Source: JBBROS01 sp965217935
GTDB taxonomy: Bacteria > Pseudomonadota > Alphaproteobacteria > Acetobacterales > Acetobacteraceae
NCBI GenBank assembly: GCA_965217935.1
Contig: OZ244581.1
Span: 2,790,001 to 2,854,000, forward strand
Length of the DNA: 64,000 bases
Reading direction: 5' to 3'
Under the pieces are notes generated by a model, which was not told where the DNA came from, did not search any database, and was given only the letters and a program-made list of their open reading frames with translations. Below are positions 33,800-41,561 of the stretch, in pieces. The translations under genes and the position numbers were made by a program. Each line of letters starts with the position of its first letter. The first letter of the stretch is position 1.

Positions 33800-34396
33800 A
33801 TGACGACAGTTGGCAACCGGAGCTCGGATTATCCGATCGATCCGCTGTTCCTTGAGCGCTGGTCGCCGCGGGCCTTCACTGGCGAAGCCATCTCTGAAGC
33901 CGACCTGATGACGATGTTCGAGGCCGCGCGCTGGGCGCCGTCGTCGTACAATTCCCAGCCGTGGCGCTTCGTCTATGCCCGGCGAGATACCCCGAATTGG
34001 GAGACGATGCTCGGGCTGCTGATCGAGTTCAACCAAAGCTGGGCCAAGGACGCGGCAGCCCTGGTGGTGCTGGCCTCGAGTTCGACGATGGTGCCGCCGG
34101 GCAAGGACCAGGCGGTGCCGTCGCATAGCCACTCCGCCGATGCCGGCTCGGCCTGGGCGCAGTTCTCGCTGCAGGCGACCAAGATGGGCTGGCACACGCA
34201 CGGCATGGTCGGGTTCGACATGGAGCGGGCGTTTGCCGAGCTTGGCTTCAGCGAGGGATACCGGGTGGAGATGGCGTTCGCGGTCGGCAAGAGAGGCGAC
34301 AAGAGCAAGCTGCCCGACATGCTCCAGCAACGGGAGATGCCGAGCGGCCGCTTGCCGCTGTCTCAGATCGTGTTCGAGGGCAAGATCGCCGGCTGA
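33800..34396 (+). CDS. Nitroreductase family protein
   Basis: This 198-residue FMN-dependent oxidoreductase has RWSPRAFTGEAISEADL and FEAARWAPSSYNSQPWRF, the flavin phosphate-binding region of the family, and a conserved AWAQFSLQATKMGWHTH. It is of a different subgroup from the NfsA-like gene at 23.8 kb. AAGGA lies 7 nt before ATG 33800. The substrate is unknown. It converges with a 57-residue gene on the opposite strand, with stops almost touching. Confidence 0.88.
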   Translation: MTTVGNRSSDYPIDPLFLERWSPRAFTGEAISEADLMTMFEAARWAPSSYNSQPWRFVYARRDTPNWETMLGLLIEFNQSWAKDAAALVVLASSSTMVPPGKDQAVPSHSHSADAGSAWAQFSLQATKMGWHTHGMVGFDMERAFAELGFSEGYRVEMAFAVGKRGDKSKLPDMLQQREMPSGRLPLSQIVFEGKIAG

Positions 34397-34570
34397 TCAG
34401 GATTTCGAGGGCGGCGCGGGTTTGCCGCCCTCGACGTTCTCCGCCCCGGTCCGGGTGCCGCCGAACCGGTCCGCGCCGTCCTCGCTCGGGCTGCCCGGCT
34501 TCTTGTGGTTGCCGGTGTCCTGCTGCCCGTCGGTGTGCTCGATGTTCTTCTCGGTGTGCTTCTGTTCCAT
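34397..34570 (-). CDS. Small hydrophilic protein of unknown function (57 aa)
   Basis: The protein starts MEQKHTEKNIEHTDGQQD and continues GNHKKPGSPSEDGADRFGG, ending in KPAPPSKS. It is highly charged, low in hydrophobic residues and probably disordered. AAGGAG lies 7 nt before the ATG (34570), good evidence that it is translated. A strong GC-rich stem-loop (about 34405-34432) lies inside its 3' end and may end transcription of the convergent nitroreductase. No function is assigned. Confidence 0.62.
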   Translation of the reverse strand: MEQKHTEKNIEHTDGQQDTGNHKKPGSPSEDGADRFGGTRTGAENVEGGKPAPPSKS

Positions 34571-34630
34571 GCTGCCGCTCCTTTGTGAAGATTGAACGCG
34601 GGCGCGTTGCCGGGTTTCCCGGGCTCGCGC

Positions 34631-35131
34631 TTAACGGGCCTGCGCCGAGGCCTGAAGCTTGGCCAGGATCGCCTCGAGGCGCCGCCGGTTCACGCCGAAA
34701 TCGTAGTGGCCTTGCACGCTGCGGGAATACAGCACCAGCTCGCTTCGGCCCCCGTCCGCCGGGAGCACTTGCAGCTCGATGAGGTCCGGGAAATGGAACA
34801 CGAGGCTGCGCTCCACGTCGTTGGCGCGAAAGCGGTCCTTGTCCTCGGACAGGCGCTGCGTGCGCGGGCGCGCGGCGACGATGCCGTTCACGAGAGCGAA
34901 CAGCCGTTCCGGCGGGATGTCGTAAGTGGGCGTGATGATGTCCGGCTTCGGGCGAAAGCCGGCCGGGGCGGCAAGGGCGGTGTTGGGTGAGGAGGGGCGT
35001 TGCAGGCCGGCGAGGTCGTTGGTCGGCGGAGGGGTGATGGTCGTCATGCCGCATCCTGTGAGCAGTAGCGTGAGGGCCGCGATGAGGCGGGCGATGGGCC
35101 GGGCATGGGCAAGCATGTGAGGCAGGATCAT
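34631..35131 (-). CDS. DUF1499 family lipoprotein
   Basis: This 166-residue protein has a lipoprotein signal peptide with lipobox LLTGC (about residues 22-26) and a DUF1499 domain (YDIPPERLFALVNGIV, SLVFHFPDLIELQVLP, ELVLYSRSVQGHYDFGVNRR). Members are envelope proteins of unknown function. The start overlaps the uppP stop (ATGA), so it is translated with the undecaprenyl-pyrophosphate phosphatase. Confidence 0.83.
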   Translation of the reverse strand: MILPHMLAHARPIARLIAALTLLLTGCGMTTITPPPTNDLAGLQRPSSPNTALAAPAGFRPKPDIITPTYDIPPERLFALVNGIVAARPRTQRLSEDKDRFRANDVERSLVFHFPDLIELQVLPADGGRSELVLYSRSVQGHYDFGVNRRRLEAILAKLQASAQAR

Positions 35132-35934
35132 CCGCGCGCGAGGAGGACGGCCAGCATGACCGCGCCGAGCGCCATCCGGTAGTAGGCAAACACGGTGAAA
35201 TCGTGGCGGCCGAGATAGCGGATCAGGGCCCGGACGACGAGCAGTGCTGCGATGAAGGCGACGGCGAAGCCGATGGCGATGAGTTCCAGTCCCTCGGGCG
35301 TCAAGCTGCCGCGGTTCTTGTAAAGATCGTAGACGGTCGCGCCGAGCATGGTGGGGATGGCGAGGAAGAAGGAGAATTCGGCCGCGGCGCGGCGTTCGAC
35401 GCCCAGCAGGAGCGCGCCCATGATGGTGGCGCCGGAGCGGGAGACGCCGGGGATCATGGCGATGATCTGGCACGCGCCGACGCCGAGGGCGAGGCCGGGG
35501 GAGAAGCCGGCGATCTCGGTATGCCGGGGCGCCGGCTTGGCGCGCTCGATCAGCAGGATGGCGAGGCCGCCTGTGATGAGCGCGACGCAGACGACCCAGG
35601 GGGAGAACAGCGCCCGTTTGATGAAATCGTGCAGGAGGACGCCCGCGACGGCGGCCGGCAGGAAGGCGAGCAGGATATTGAGGATGAACCGCCGGGCGGC
35701 CGGATCGGTCGGGGCCTGGACCAGCACGCCGAACAGTTTCTGCCAGTAAAGCACGATGATGGCGAGGATGGCGCCGAGCTGGATGACGATCTCGAACACC
35801 TTGCCTTCGGGGCCTTTGAACCCGAGCAGGTCGACCAGGAGGATGAGGTGGCCGGTGGAGGAGACGGGGAGGAATTCGGTCAGGCCTTCGATCAGGCCCA
35901 GGATGGCTGCTTGGAGGTAAACGATGGGGTCCAT
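35128..35934 (-). CDS. uppP: Undecaprenyl-diphosphatase (BacA)
   Basis: This 268-residue multi-pass membrane enzyme recycles undecaprenyl pyrophosphate to the monophosphate lipid carrier of cell-wall synthesis, and confers bacitracin tolerance. The two family signatures are present: GLTEFLPVSSTGHLIL near the N-terminus and IPGVSRSGATIMGALLLG in the middle. It is the first gene of a coupled pair with the DUF1499 lipoprotein. Confidence 0.95.
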   Translation of the reverse strand: MDPIVYLQAAILGLIEGLTEFLPVSSTGHLILLVDLLGFKGPEGKVFEIVIQLGAILAIIVLYWQKLFGVLVQAPTDPAARRFILNILLAFLPAAVAGVLLHDFIKRALFSPWVVCVALITGGLAILLIERAKPAPRHTEIAGFSPGLALGVGACQIIAMIPGVSRSGATIMGALLLGVERRAAAEFSFFLAIPTMLGATVYDLYKNRGSLTPEGLELIAIGFAVAFIAALLVVRALIRYLGRHDFTVFAYYRMALGAVMLAVLLARG

Positions 35935-36014
35935 GCCGGGTCATTATCCGGCTGGGACGGATCGCGCCAGGGCCGCGCCGACGCCGTGCGGGGGCTGTGC
36001 CTTGGCGCGGCCGG

Positions 36015-37073
36015 TCAGGGTTTCGGCGAGGCGTTCGCCGCCCGGCGCTTCAACCACTCGACCGCCGGCGGGAAGCGGGTCCAGCCCGGCACCTGCGCCC
36101 CGAGGTTGACCTCGCGCCATTTCGGGTGATGCGGAGGCTGCCGGAGTTGGGCGAGGCTGCCGAAGAAGCCTTCGACGAAGCGGGCGTCGTTCCTGTATCG
36201 CTCCGTGTTCTGCGGCCATTGGAACACGGCGAGGACCGCGCCGACAGCGACGGTCTCGACGGGCGCGTCTTCGGGCACGAGCGCCGGGTAGTCGTCGTGG
36301 CTGAATTTCGATGGCAGGTAGGCTTCGAGCAGCGGCGAGGTGGTCGGGACCGGCAGCAGGCGCAGCCCGGCGCCGGGCGGGATCGCGGAGAACAGCCTTG
36401 CCGGCTTCCCGGCGACGTAGACGAGCGCGTCGAGCGTGCCCTGGCGCAGCGCGTTCAGCGCGGACGCCTGGTCCTGGTAGGCCGGCTGGACCTTGATCCC
36501 CAGCTTGTCGAACAGGATTGAGGCGGTCAGCGCGGTGCCGCTGCCGGGGACGTCGAAATTGACGGTCTTGCCGGCAAGCTCCTCTATGCCGGCGATACCC
36601 GGCCTGGCGAGGACGTGGACTTCCTCGTCGTAGAGCTTGGCGATGTAGCCGATGCCCCGCTCCGCCCCGGGGAGGATGCGGTTTTGGCGGATGTAGGCGA
36701 GCACGTCGGATTGCACGATGCCAATGTCGACGCCGCGGAGATGCAGCACGTCGTCGATATTTTGCAGCGACCCTCGCCCGACGATGGGGACGATGCGAAG
36801 CTGCGGGCCGTCGAGCACGGCGGCGAGGTCGGCGGCGATGCGGATGTAGGTGCCGTCGACGCCGCCCGAGACGATGCCGATGACCGAGGCCGGCGGCGGG
36901 AGCAGCTTCTGCGCCGAGGGCGCCTGGGCAGACGCCGCGGCCGGGGCCGCGAGAGCGATGGCGGCGCAGGCCAGCGCGAGGAGGCGTGCCCGGACCAGCG
37001 GGGCGGCCTTGGCAACCCGCGCGCCAATCTGCCGGCAAAGCCGCCCGATCGAGCGGCTGCGCGGCCGGGTCAT
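36015..37073 (-). CDS. TAXI-family TRAP-type solute-binding protein
   Basis: This 352-residue periplasmic protein has a long N-terminal basic stretch, then a signal peptide (LLALACAAIALAAPAAASAQ). The TAXI receptor fold follows: GIVSGGVDGTYIRIAADLA, VGRGSLQNIDDVLHLRGVDI and TVNFDVPGSGTALTA. Such receptors normally feed TRAP permeases (DctQM) with organic acids such as glutamate. No TRAP permease gene is adjacent. Its ATG overlaps the stop of the ExeA-like ATPase (ATGA), so it may serve signalling rather than transport. Confidence 0.85.
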   Translation of the reverse strand: MTRPRSRSIGRLCRQIGARVAKAAPLVRARLLALACAAIALAAPAAASAQAPSAQKLLPPPASVIGIVSGGVDGTYIRIAADLAAVLDGPQLRIVPIVGRGSLQNIDDVLHLRGVDIGIVQSDVLAYIRQNRILPGAERGIGYIAKLYDEEVHVLARPGIAGIEELAGKTVNFDVPGSGTALTASILFDKLGIKVQPAYQDQASALNALRQGTLDALVYVAGKPARLFSAIPPGAGLRLLPVPTTSPLLEAYLPSKFSHDDYPALVPEDAPVETVAVGAVLAVFQWPQNTERYRNDARFVEGFFGSLAQLRQPPHHPKWREVNLGAQVPGWTRFPPAVEWLKRRAANASPKP

Positions 37074-38485
37074 CGGGCGGCTTGCTCGGCGCCGAGTTGT
37101 TTCAGGCGGCCGGCCGCTTCCTTGGCGCCGAGCGTTTCGGCCCGGCGATACCAGGCGGCAGCCAGCGGCTTGTTCGCCTCGGTGTCCCATTGCTTGCCGC
37201 TGCGCTGGGCCGGGTCGTATGTGCCGGCGAGGGCCAGGGCGGCTTGGGCGCTGCCGGCATCGGCGGCCCGTTCATACAGGCGGCGGGCGGCCGAGACGTC
37301 CTGCAACCCGAGCATCGCGTCGCCGCGCGCGAGGAGTTCGGCGACCACGGGGCCGGGCAAGGCGTTTGAAGCCGAGGGGCTGGACGGGATGGCGGCCTGG
37401 CTGGCTTGCGGCGTGGCCGGGGTATTCACGACTGGGGGGGCGGGCGTGGCGGCGGCTTGGCTGGCTGGCGGCGCGGCCGGGGCATTCACGGCCGGAGGGC
37501 TGGGCATGGTGGGGGCTTGGCTGGCTGGCGGCGTGGCCGCTGCCGGCGGTTCGCGCGGCTGGTCTGCCGCGACGGTCGGCGGACGGCTGGCTTCTGGCGG
37601 CTCGGAGGCGGGCGCGAAGAAGATGGGGCCGAGCGTCGCGACCACGCCGGCGCTGAGCGCCAGGACGGCGAGGGCCGCCGCCGCCAGTCCGACGGCGAGC
37701 CGCCGGGAGCGGCGCGGCGGCGCATGGGCGAGCGGGGCCACGGCCGCGGCGGCTTCGCGGTTCCGGTGCTCCGCCAAGATCCGGGTCAGCTCGGCATTGA
37801 TCTGCCGCAGGTTGCCGCCCGCGTTCGCGATCAGCGCGCGCAGCGTCGCCTCGGCCATGAGCGCACGTGCAGATGTCCCGGCACGCTGGAACAGATGCTC
37901 GATGTAGCGCTCCGTCTCCTTGTAGGACATCGGCGCGAGGCGCGGGTGGTCGGTGACGTAGTCGCGCAAGGGCGACAGGCCCGGGCGGTCAAGGATTTCA
38001 CGCAGCTCGGAACGCCCGACCAGGATCAGGGATGGCCGGCGTTGGGCCGGGCTACCGGCGCTCAGGCTGGCGGCGAGTTGGCGCAGCGTTGCGGGCCGGA
38101 TCTCGTGCGCGTCGTCGACGACGAGGATGCCGGCTGGGCCGGGGCGGGCCGGGTCAACCGCGCTGATCCCGCTTTCGAGCGGCGTCGCTGCCGGGGCGCT
38201 TGCGGCATGGCAGAGCGTCCGCCACGCCCTCAGCGCATCGCCGTCGGCGCCTTGCGCGTGCAGGGCGCGGCCGGATTGCCCGGCCCGGGCGGCGATGGCC
38301 TTGTTGACGACCGTTGTCTTGCCAAGCCCCGCCTCCCCGGTCAGGACGATGACCGAGCCGGGCTGAGCCAGGGCGCGGGCCACCGCCGACATGGCCTGGC
38401 GCTGGCTCTCGGGCGTGAACTCCTCCCCCGGCGGCTTGGGCGGTCTTGGCACGAATAGCGGGTGGGGAGGGCGCGAGGCGTGCAC
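37070..38485 (-). CDS. ExeA-like AAA ATPase with membrane helix, Pro-rich repeats and Sel1-type tail
   Basis: This 471-residue mosaic protein starts with GTG. An AAA/ExeA-like ATPase (Walker A GEAGLGKTT 50-58; Walker B GILVVDDAHE 119-128) is followed by a membrane helix (about 263-290). A Pro/Ala linker comes next, built from a 20-residue repeat (APPASQAAATP type), then a C-terminal Sel1-like repeat region (AARRLYERAADAGSAQAALALA and AAAWYRRAETLGAKEAAGRL). The ATPase is cytosolic and the tail periplasmic, as in ExeA/GspA-type proteins acting on the cell wall. It is coupled to the TAXI receptor gene. Confidence 0.82.
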   Translation of the reverse strand: MHASRPPHPLFVPRPPKPPGEEFTPESQRQAMSAVARALAQPGSVIVLTGEAGLGKTTVVNKAIAARAGQSGRALHAQGADGDALRAWRTLCHAASAPAATPLESGISAVDPARPGPAGILVVDDAHEIRPATLRQLAASLSAGSPAQRRPSLILVGRSELREILDRPGLSPLRDYVTDHPRLAPMSYKETERYIEHLFQRAGTSARALMAEATLRALIANAGGNLRQINAELTRILAEHRNREAAAAVAPLAHAPPRRSRRLAVGLAAAALAVLALSAGVVATLGPIFFAPASEPPEASRPPTVAADQPREPPAAATPPASQAPTMPSPPAVNAPAAPPASQAAATPAPPVVNTPATPQASQAAIPSSPSASNALPGPVVAELLARGDAMLGLQDVSAARRLYERAADAGSAQAALALAGTYDPAQRSGKQWDTEANKPLAAAWYRRAETLGAKEAAGRLKQLGAEQAAR

Positions 38486-38535
38486 CGGGCTTGATCCGTT
38501 TGGAGGGCAATGTCGCTTCGTGTATGTTGTCTTTC

Positions 38536-38564
38536 GTTAACGGGGAAGTACTTTTATTGTTAAC
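38536..38564. promoter_or_regulatory. Pair of GTTAAC sites in a divergent intergenic region
   Basis: The 177-bp gap between the divergent ExeA-like and deaminase genes has an AT-rich core with two GTTAAC copies (38536-38541 and 38559-38564), 23 bp apart start to start. The spacing of about two helical turns would suit a dimeric regulator or RNA polymerase contacts. This is inference from the sequence only. Confidence 0.3.
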
Positions 38565-38662
38565 TGGAGGCAAATTTTCGCCGGGTCTCGTCCACCCGGG
38601 CTTGCGTCGGCCGCGGAGGCGGCTTTGCCGGGAGATGCGAGCGTCCGGGGCAGGGAGCGCGG

Positions 38663-39997
38663 GTGGGTAAATCGCTCTGGCTGCGCGATCCGCTGGCCGT
38701 CCTTGCCGACGCGCCCGGCGGGATCGTGGTCCAGGACGGCCTGATCAGCGAGCTTGTGCCGGCCGGCGCGGCGCCGGGCGCCGCCGACGCCGTGTTCGAC
38801 GCCGGGCGGCATGTCATCCTGCCAGGGCTGGTGAACACCCACCACCATGTCTGCCAGACGCTGACCCGGGCTTATCCGCCGGCGCTTGACCGGACCTTGT
38901 TCCCCTGGCTGCGGGCGCTCTATCCGGTGTGGGCGCGGCTCACGCCGGAGGCGATGGACGCGGCGGCGACGCTTGCCTTCGCCGAGTTGCTGCTGTCGGG
39001 CTGCACGACGACGACGGACCACCACTACGTGTTCCCGGGCGGGCTGGAGGACGCCATCGGCATCGAGGCGGAGGCGGCGGCGCGGCTGGGCATCCGCGCC
39101 GTGCTGACCCGCGGCTCGATGGACCTGTCCGAGCGCGACGGCGGGTTGCCGCCGGACAGCGTGGTGCAGGATGCCGATGCCATCCTGGCCGACAGCGAGC
39201 GCCTGATCGCGCGCTACCATGACCCGGCGCCGCACGCGATGACGCAGGTGGCCCTGGCTCCGTGCTCGCCGTTCACCGTCACCACGCGGCTGATGCGCGA
39301 GACGGCGGCGCTGGCGGCGGCGCGGGGCGTGCTGCTGCATACGCACCTGGCGGAAACGCGGGACGAGGCGGCGTTCTGCCAGGAGCGGTTCGGCTGCGCG
39401 CCGCTCGACTACCTCGACGATTGCGGCTGGCTTCGGCCCGGGACCTGGGTGGCGCATGGGGTGCATTTCGACCCGCCGCAGATGGCGCGGCTGGCGGCGG
39501 CGGAGGTGGGGGTGACGCATTGCGCGTGCAGCAACCAGTCGCTGGCCTCGGGCACGTGCCAGGTCTGCGCGCTGGAGCGGGCGGGGGTGACGGTCGGGCT
39601 CGGGGTGGACGGCTCGGCGTCGAACAATGCGTCGAACATGATGCAGGAGGCGCGGGCCGCGTTCCTGCTGCAGCGGGGCGTGAGCGGGATCGAGGCGGTG
39701 TCGCACCGCGATGCGCTGCGCTGGGCGACCGAGGGGTCGGCCGCATGCCTGCGGCGGCCGGAGCTGGGGCGGATCGCGGTGGGAGCGGCGGCGGACCTGG
39801 CGTTGTTCACGCTGGATGAGCTGCGGTTCTCCGGCGCCGGGGACCCGTTGGCGGCATTGGTGCTGTGCGGCGCGCACCGGGCGGACCGGGTGATGGTGGC
39901 CGGGCGCTGGGTGGTGCAGGACGGGCGGGTTATGGGGCTGGATGAGCGGGCGCTGATGCGCCGGCACGCGGCGGCGGCGGCGGCGCTGGCCGGGTGA
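38663..39997 (+). CDS. 8-oxoguanine deaminase-like amidohydrolase
   Basis: This 444-residue zinc amidohydrolase belongs to the TrzF/AtzB/8-oxoguanine-deaminase branch. Metal-binding motifs are NTHHHV (residues 58-63), LHTHLAET, HGVHF and GVDGSASN. In characterised relatives it converts 8-oxoguanine to urate and ammonia. The start is GTG 38663 after GGGAG. The following genes encode a complete BMP-type nucleoside importer, which supports a purine-salvage or oxidised-purine role; the exact substrate is inferred. Confidence 0.84.
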   Translation: MGKSLWLRDPLAVLADAPGGIVVQDGLISELVPAGAAPGAADAVFDAGRHVILPGLVNTHHHVCQTLTRAYPPALDRTLFPWLRALYPVWARLTPEAMDAAATLAFAELLLSGCTTTTDHHYVFPGGLEDAIGIEAEAAARLGIRAVLTRGSMDLSERDGGLPPDSVVQDADAILADSERLIARYHDPAPHAMTQVALAPCSPFTVTTRLMRETAALAAARGVLLHTHLAETRDEAAFCQERFGCAPLDYLDDCGWLRPGTWVAHGVHFDPPQMARLAAAEVGVTHCACSNQSLASGTCQVCALERAGVTVGLGVDGSASNNASNMMQEARAAFLLQRGVSGIEAVSHRDALRWATEGSAACLRRPELGRIAVGAAADLALFTLDELRFSGAGDPLAALVLCGAHRADRVMVAGRWVVQDGRVMGLDERALMRRHAAAAAALAG

Positions 39998-40034
39998 GGG
40001 CGCCAATTGGCATAGGGTTTGCTAAGCTGCCGGC

Positions 40035-41561
40035 ATGAACGATGACGGTCTTGCGCCCCGGTTGCAGTTGTCCGGCATCAGCAAGCGCTACGCGGCGACG
40101 CAGGCGAACAGCGGTATCGACCTTCGCGTCATGCCGGGCGAGATTCATGCCTTGCTGGGCGAGAACGGGGCGGGGAAAAGCACGCTCGTCAAGGTGATCT
40201 GCGGCCTGGCGGCGCCGGATGCGGGCGCCATCGCGTGGGACGGCCGGACCGTGGCGGCGATGACTCCGGACATTGCCCGGCGGCTCGGCATCGGCGTGGT
40301 GTTCCAGCACTTCTCGCTGTTCGAGACGCTCACGGTGGCGGAAAACGTCGCGCTTGGCCTGCGCAGCACGGAGCCGCTGGCGAGATTGGCGAGCCGCATC
40401 GCCGCGACCGCCGAGCGCTACGGGCTCGCGGTCGATCCGGGCCGGCACGTGCATCACCTCTCGGTCGGCGAGCGCCAGCGGGTCGAGATCGTGCGCTGCC
40501 TGCTGCAGGAGCCGCGGCTGCTGATCATGGACGAGCCGACCTCGGTGCTGACGCCGCAGGAGGTGGAGCGGCTGTTCGCCATGCTGCGGCGGCTGGCGCA
40601 GGAGGGATGCTCGATTTTATATATCAGCCACAAGCTGGAGGAGATCGCGAGCCTGTGCCACGCGGCCACGGTGTTGCGCGGCGGGCGGGTGGCGGCCTGG
40701 TGCGACCCGCGGGCGGAGAGCCAGGCGGCGATGGCGGCGTTGATGGTCGGGGGCAGCTTGCCGCAGATGCGCCCCCGGGCGGCAATGGCGGGAGAGGATT
40801 GCCTGACGGTGAGGCGCCTGTCGCTGGCGGCGGAGGACCCGTTCGGGACCACGCTGCACGACGTCTCGTTCACGCTGCGGTCAGGCGAGATCCTCGGTAT
40901 CGCCGGGGTGGCGGGCAACGGGCAGAAGGAGCTGCTGGCAGCGCTGGCCGGGGAGCGGCGGACCGAGGCGGGCACGGTGCGGATCGGCGGCGCCCCGGTG
41001 GGCCAGCTCGGTCCGGCGGGGCGGCGGCGGCATGGCATGACGTTCATCCCCGAGGAGCGCCTGGGCCGCGGCGCGGTGGCGGAGCTGACCTTGGCCGACA
41101 ACGGCTTGCTGACGTGCGCCGAGCACGGCCTCGTGCGGGGCGGGTTCGTCCGCCGGGCGGCGGTTCGCGGGTTCGCCGCCCGGGTGATCGAGCGGTTCGC
41201 CGTGGTGGCGAGCGGCATCGATGCCGCGGCTGCCAGCCTGTCGGGCGGGAACATGCAGAAGTTCATCATCGGGCGGGAAGTGGCGTCCAGTCCCCGCGTG
41301 CTGCTGGCGTCGCATCCGACCTGGGGGGTGGACGTGGGCGCTGCGGTGGCGATCCGGCAGGCGCTGGCCGACCTGGCGGCGGGGGGCGCGGGCGTGCTGG
41401 TCGTCTCGGAGGACCTGGCCGAGCTGTTCGAGATCTGCGACCGGATCGCCGTGCTGTGCGCGGGGCGGCTGGTGGCCGCACGGCCGGTGGGGGCGCTCTC
41501 GGCGGGGGCGGTGGGGCAGTCGATGGGCGGGATGACGGGGGCGATGGCCGATGCCGCCTAG
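40035..41561 (+). CDS. Nucleoside-type ABC transporter, double ATP-binding subunit
   Basis: This 508-residue protein has two fused ABC domains. The first has Walker A GENGAGKST (42-50), signature LSVGERQRVE and Walker B LLIMDEPTS. The second has GVAGNGQKE in place of a normal Walker A and the signature LSGGNMQK. This asymmetry is typical of the sugar/nucleoside (RbsA/YufO-type) family. It powers the two permeases that follow. Its TAG stop (41559-41561) lies within the ATG-proximal codons of the next gene and is where element C2 inserted. Confidence 0.92.
   Translation: MNDDGLAPRLQLSGISKRYAATQANSGIDLRVMPGEIHALLGENGAGKSTLVKVICGLAAPDAGAIAWDGRTVAAMTPDIARRLGIGVVFQHFSLFETLTVAENVALGLRSTEPLARLASRIAATAERYGLAVDPGRHVHHLSVGERQRVEIVRCLLQEPRLLIMDEPTSVLTPQEVERLFAMLRRLAQEGCSILYISHKLEEIASLCHAATVLRGGRVAAWCDPRAESQAAMAALMVGGSLPQMRPRAAMAGEDCLTVRRLSLAAEDPFGTTLHDVSFTLRSGEILGIAGVAGNGQKELLAALAGERRTEAGTVRIGGAPVGQLGPAGRRRHGMTFIPEERLGRGAVAELTLADNGLLTCAEHGLVRGGFVRRAAVRGFAARVIERFAVVASGIDAAAASLSGGNMQKFIIGREVASSPRVLLASHPTWGVDVGAAVAIRQALADLAAGGAGVLVVSEDLAELFEICDRIAVLCAGRLVAARPVGALSAGAVGQSMGGMTGAMADAA

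Noticed and set aside
37387..37545. CRISPR-like tandem repeats
   Set aside because: The 60-bp repeats are contiguous with no spacers and lie in frame in a coding region; no cas gene is present.
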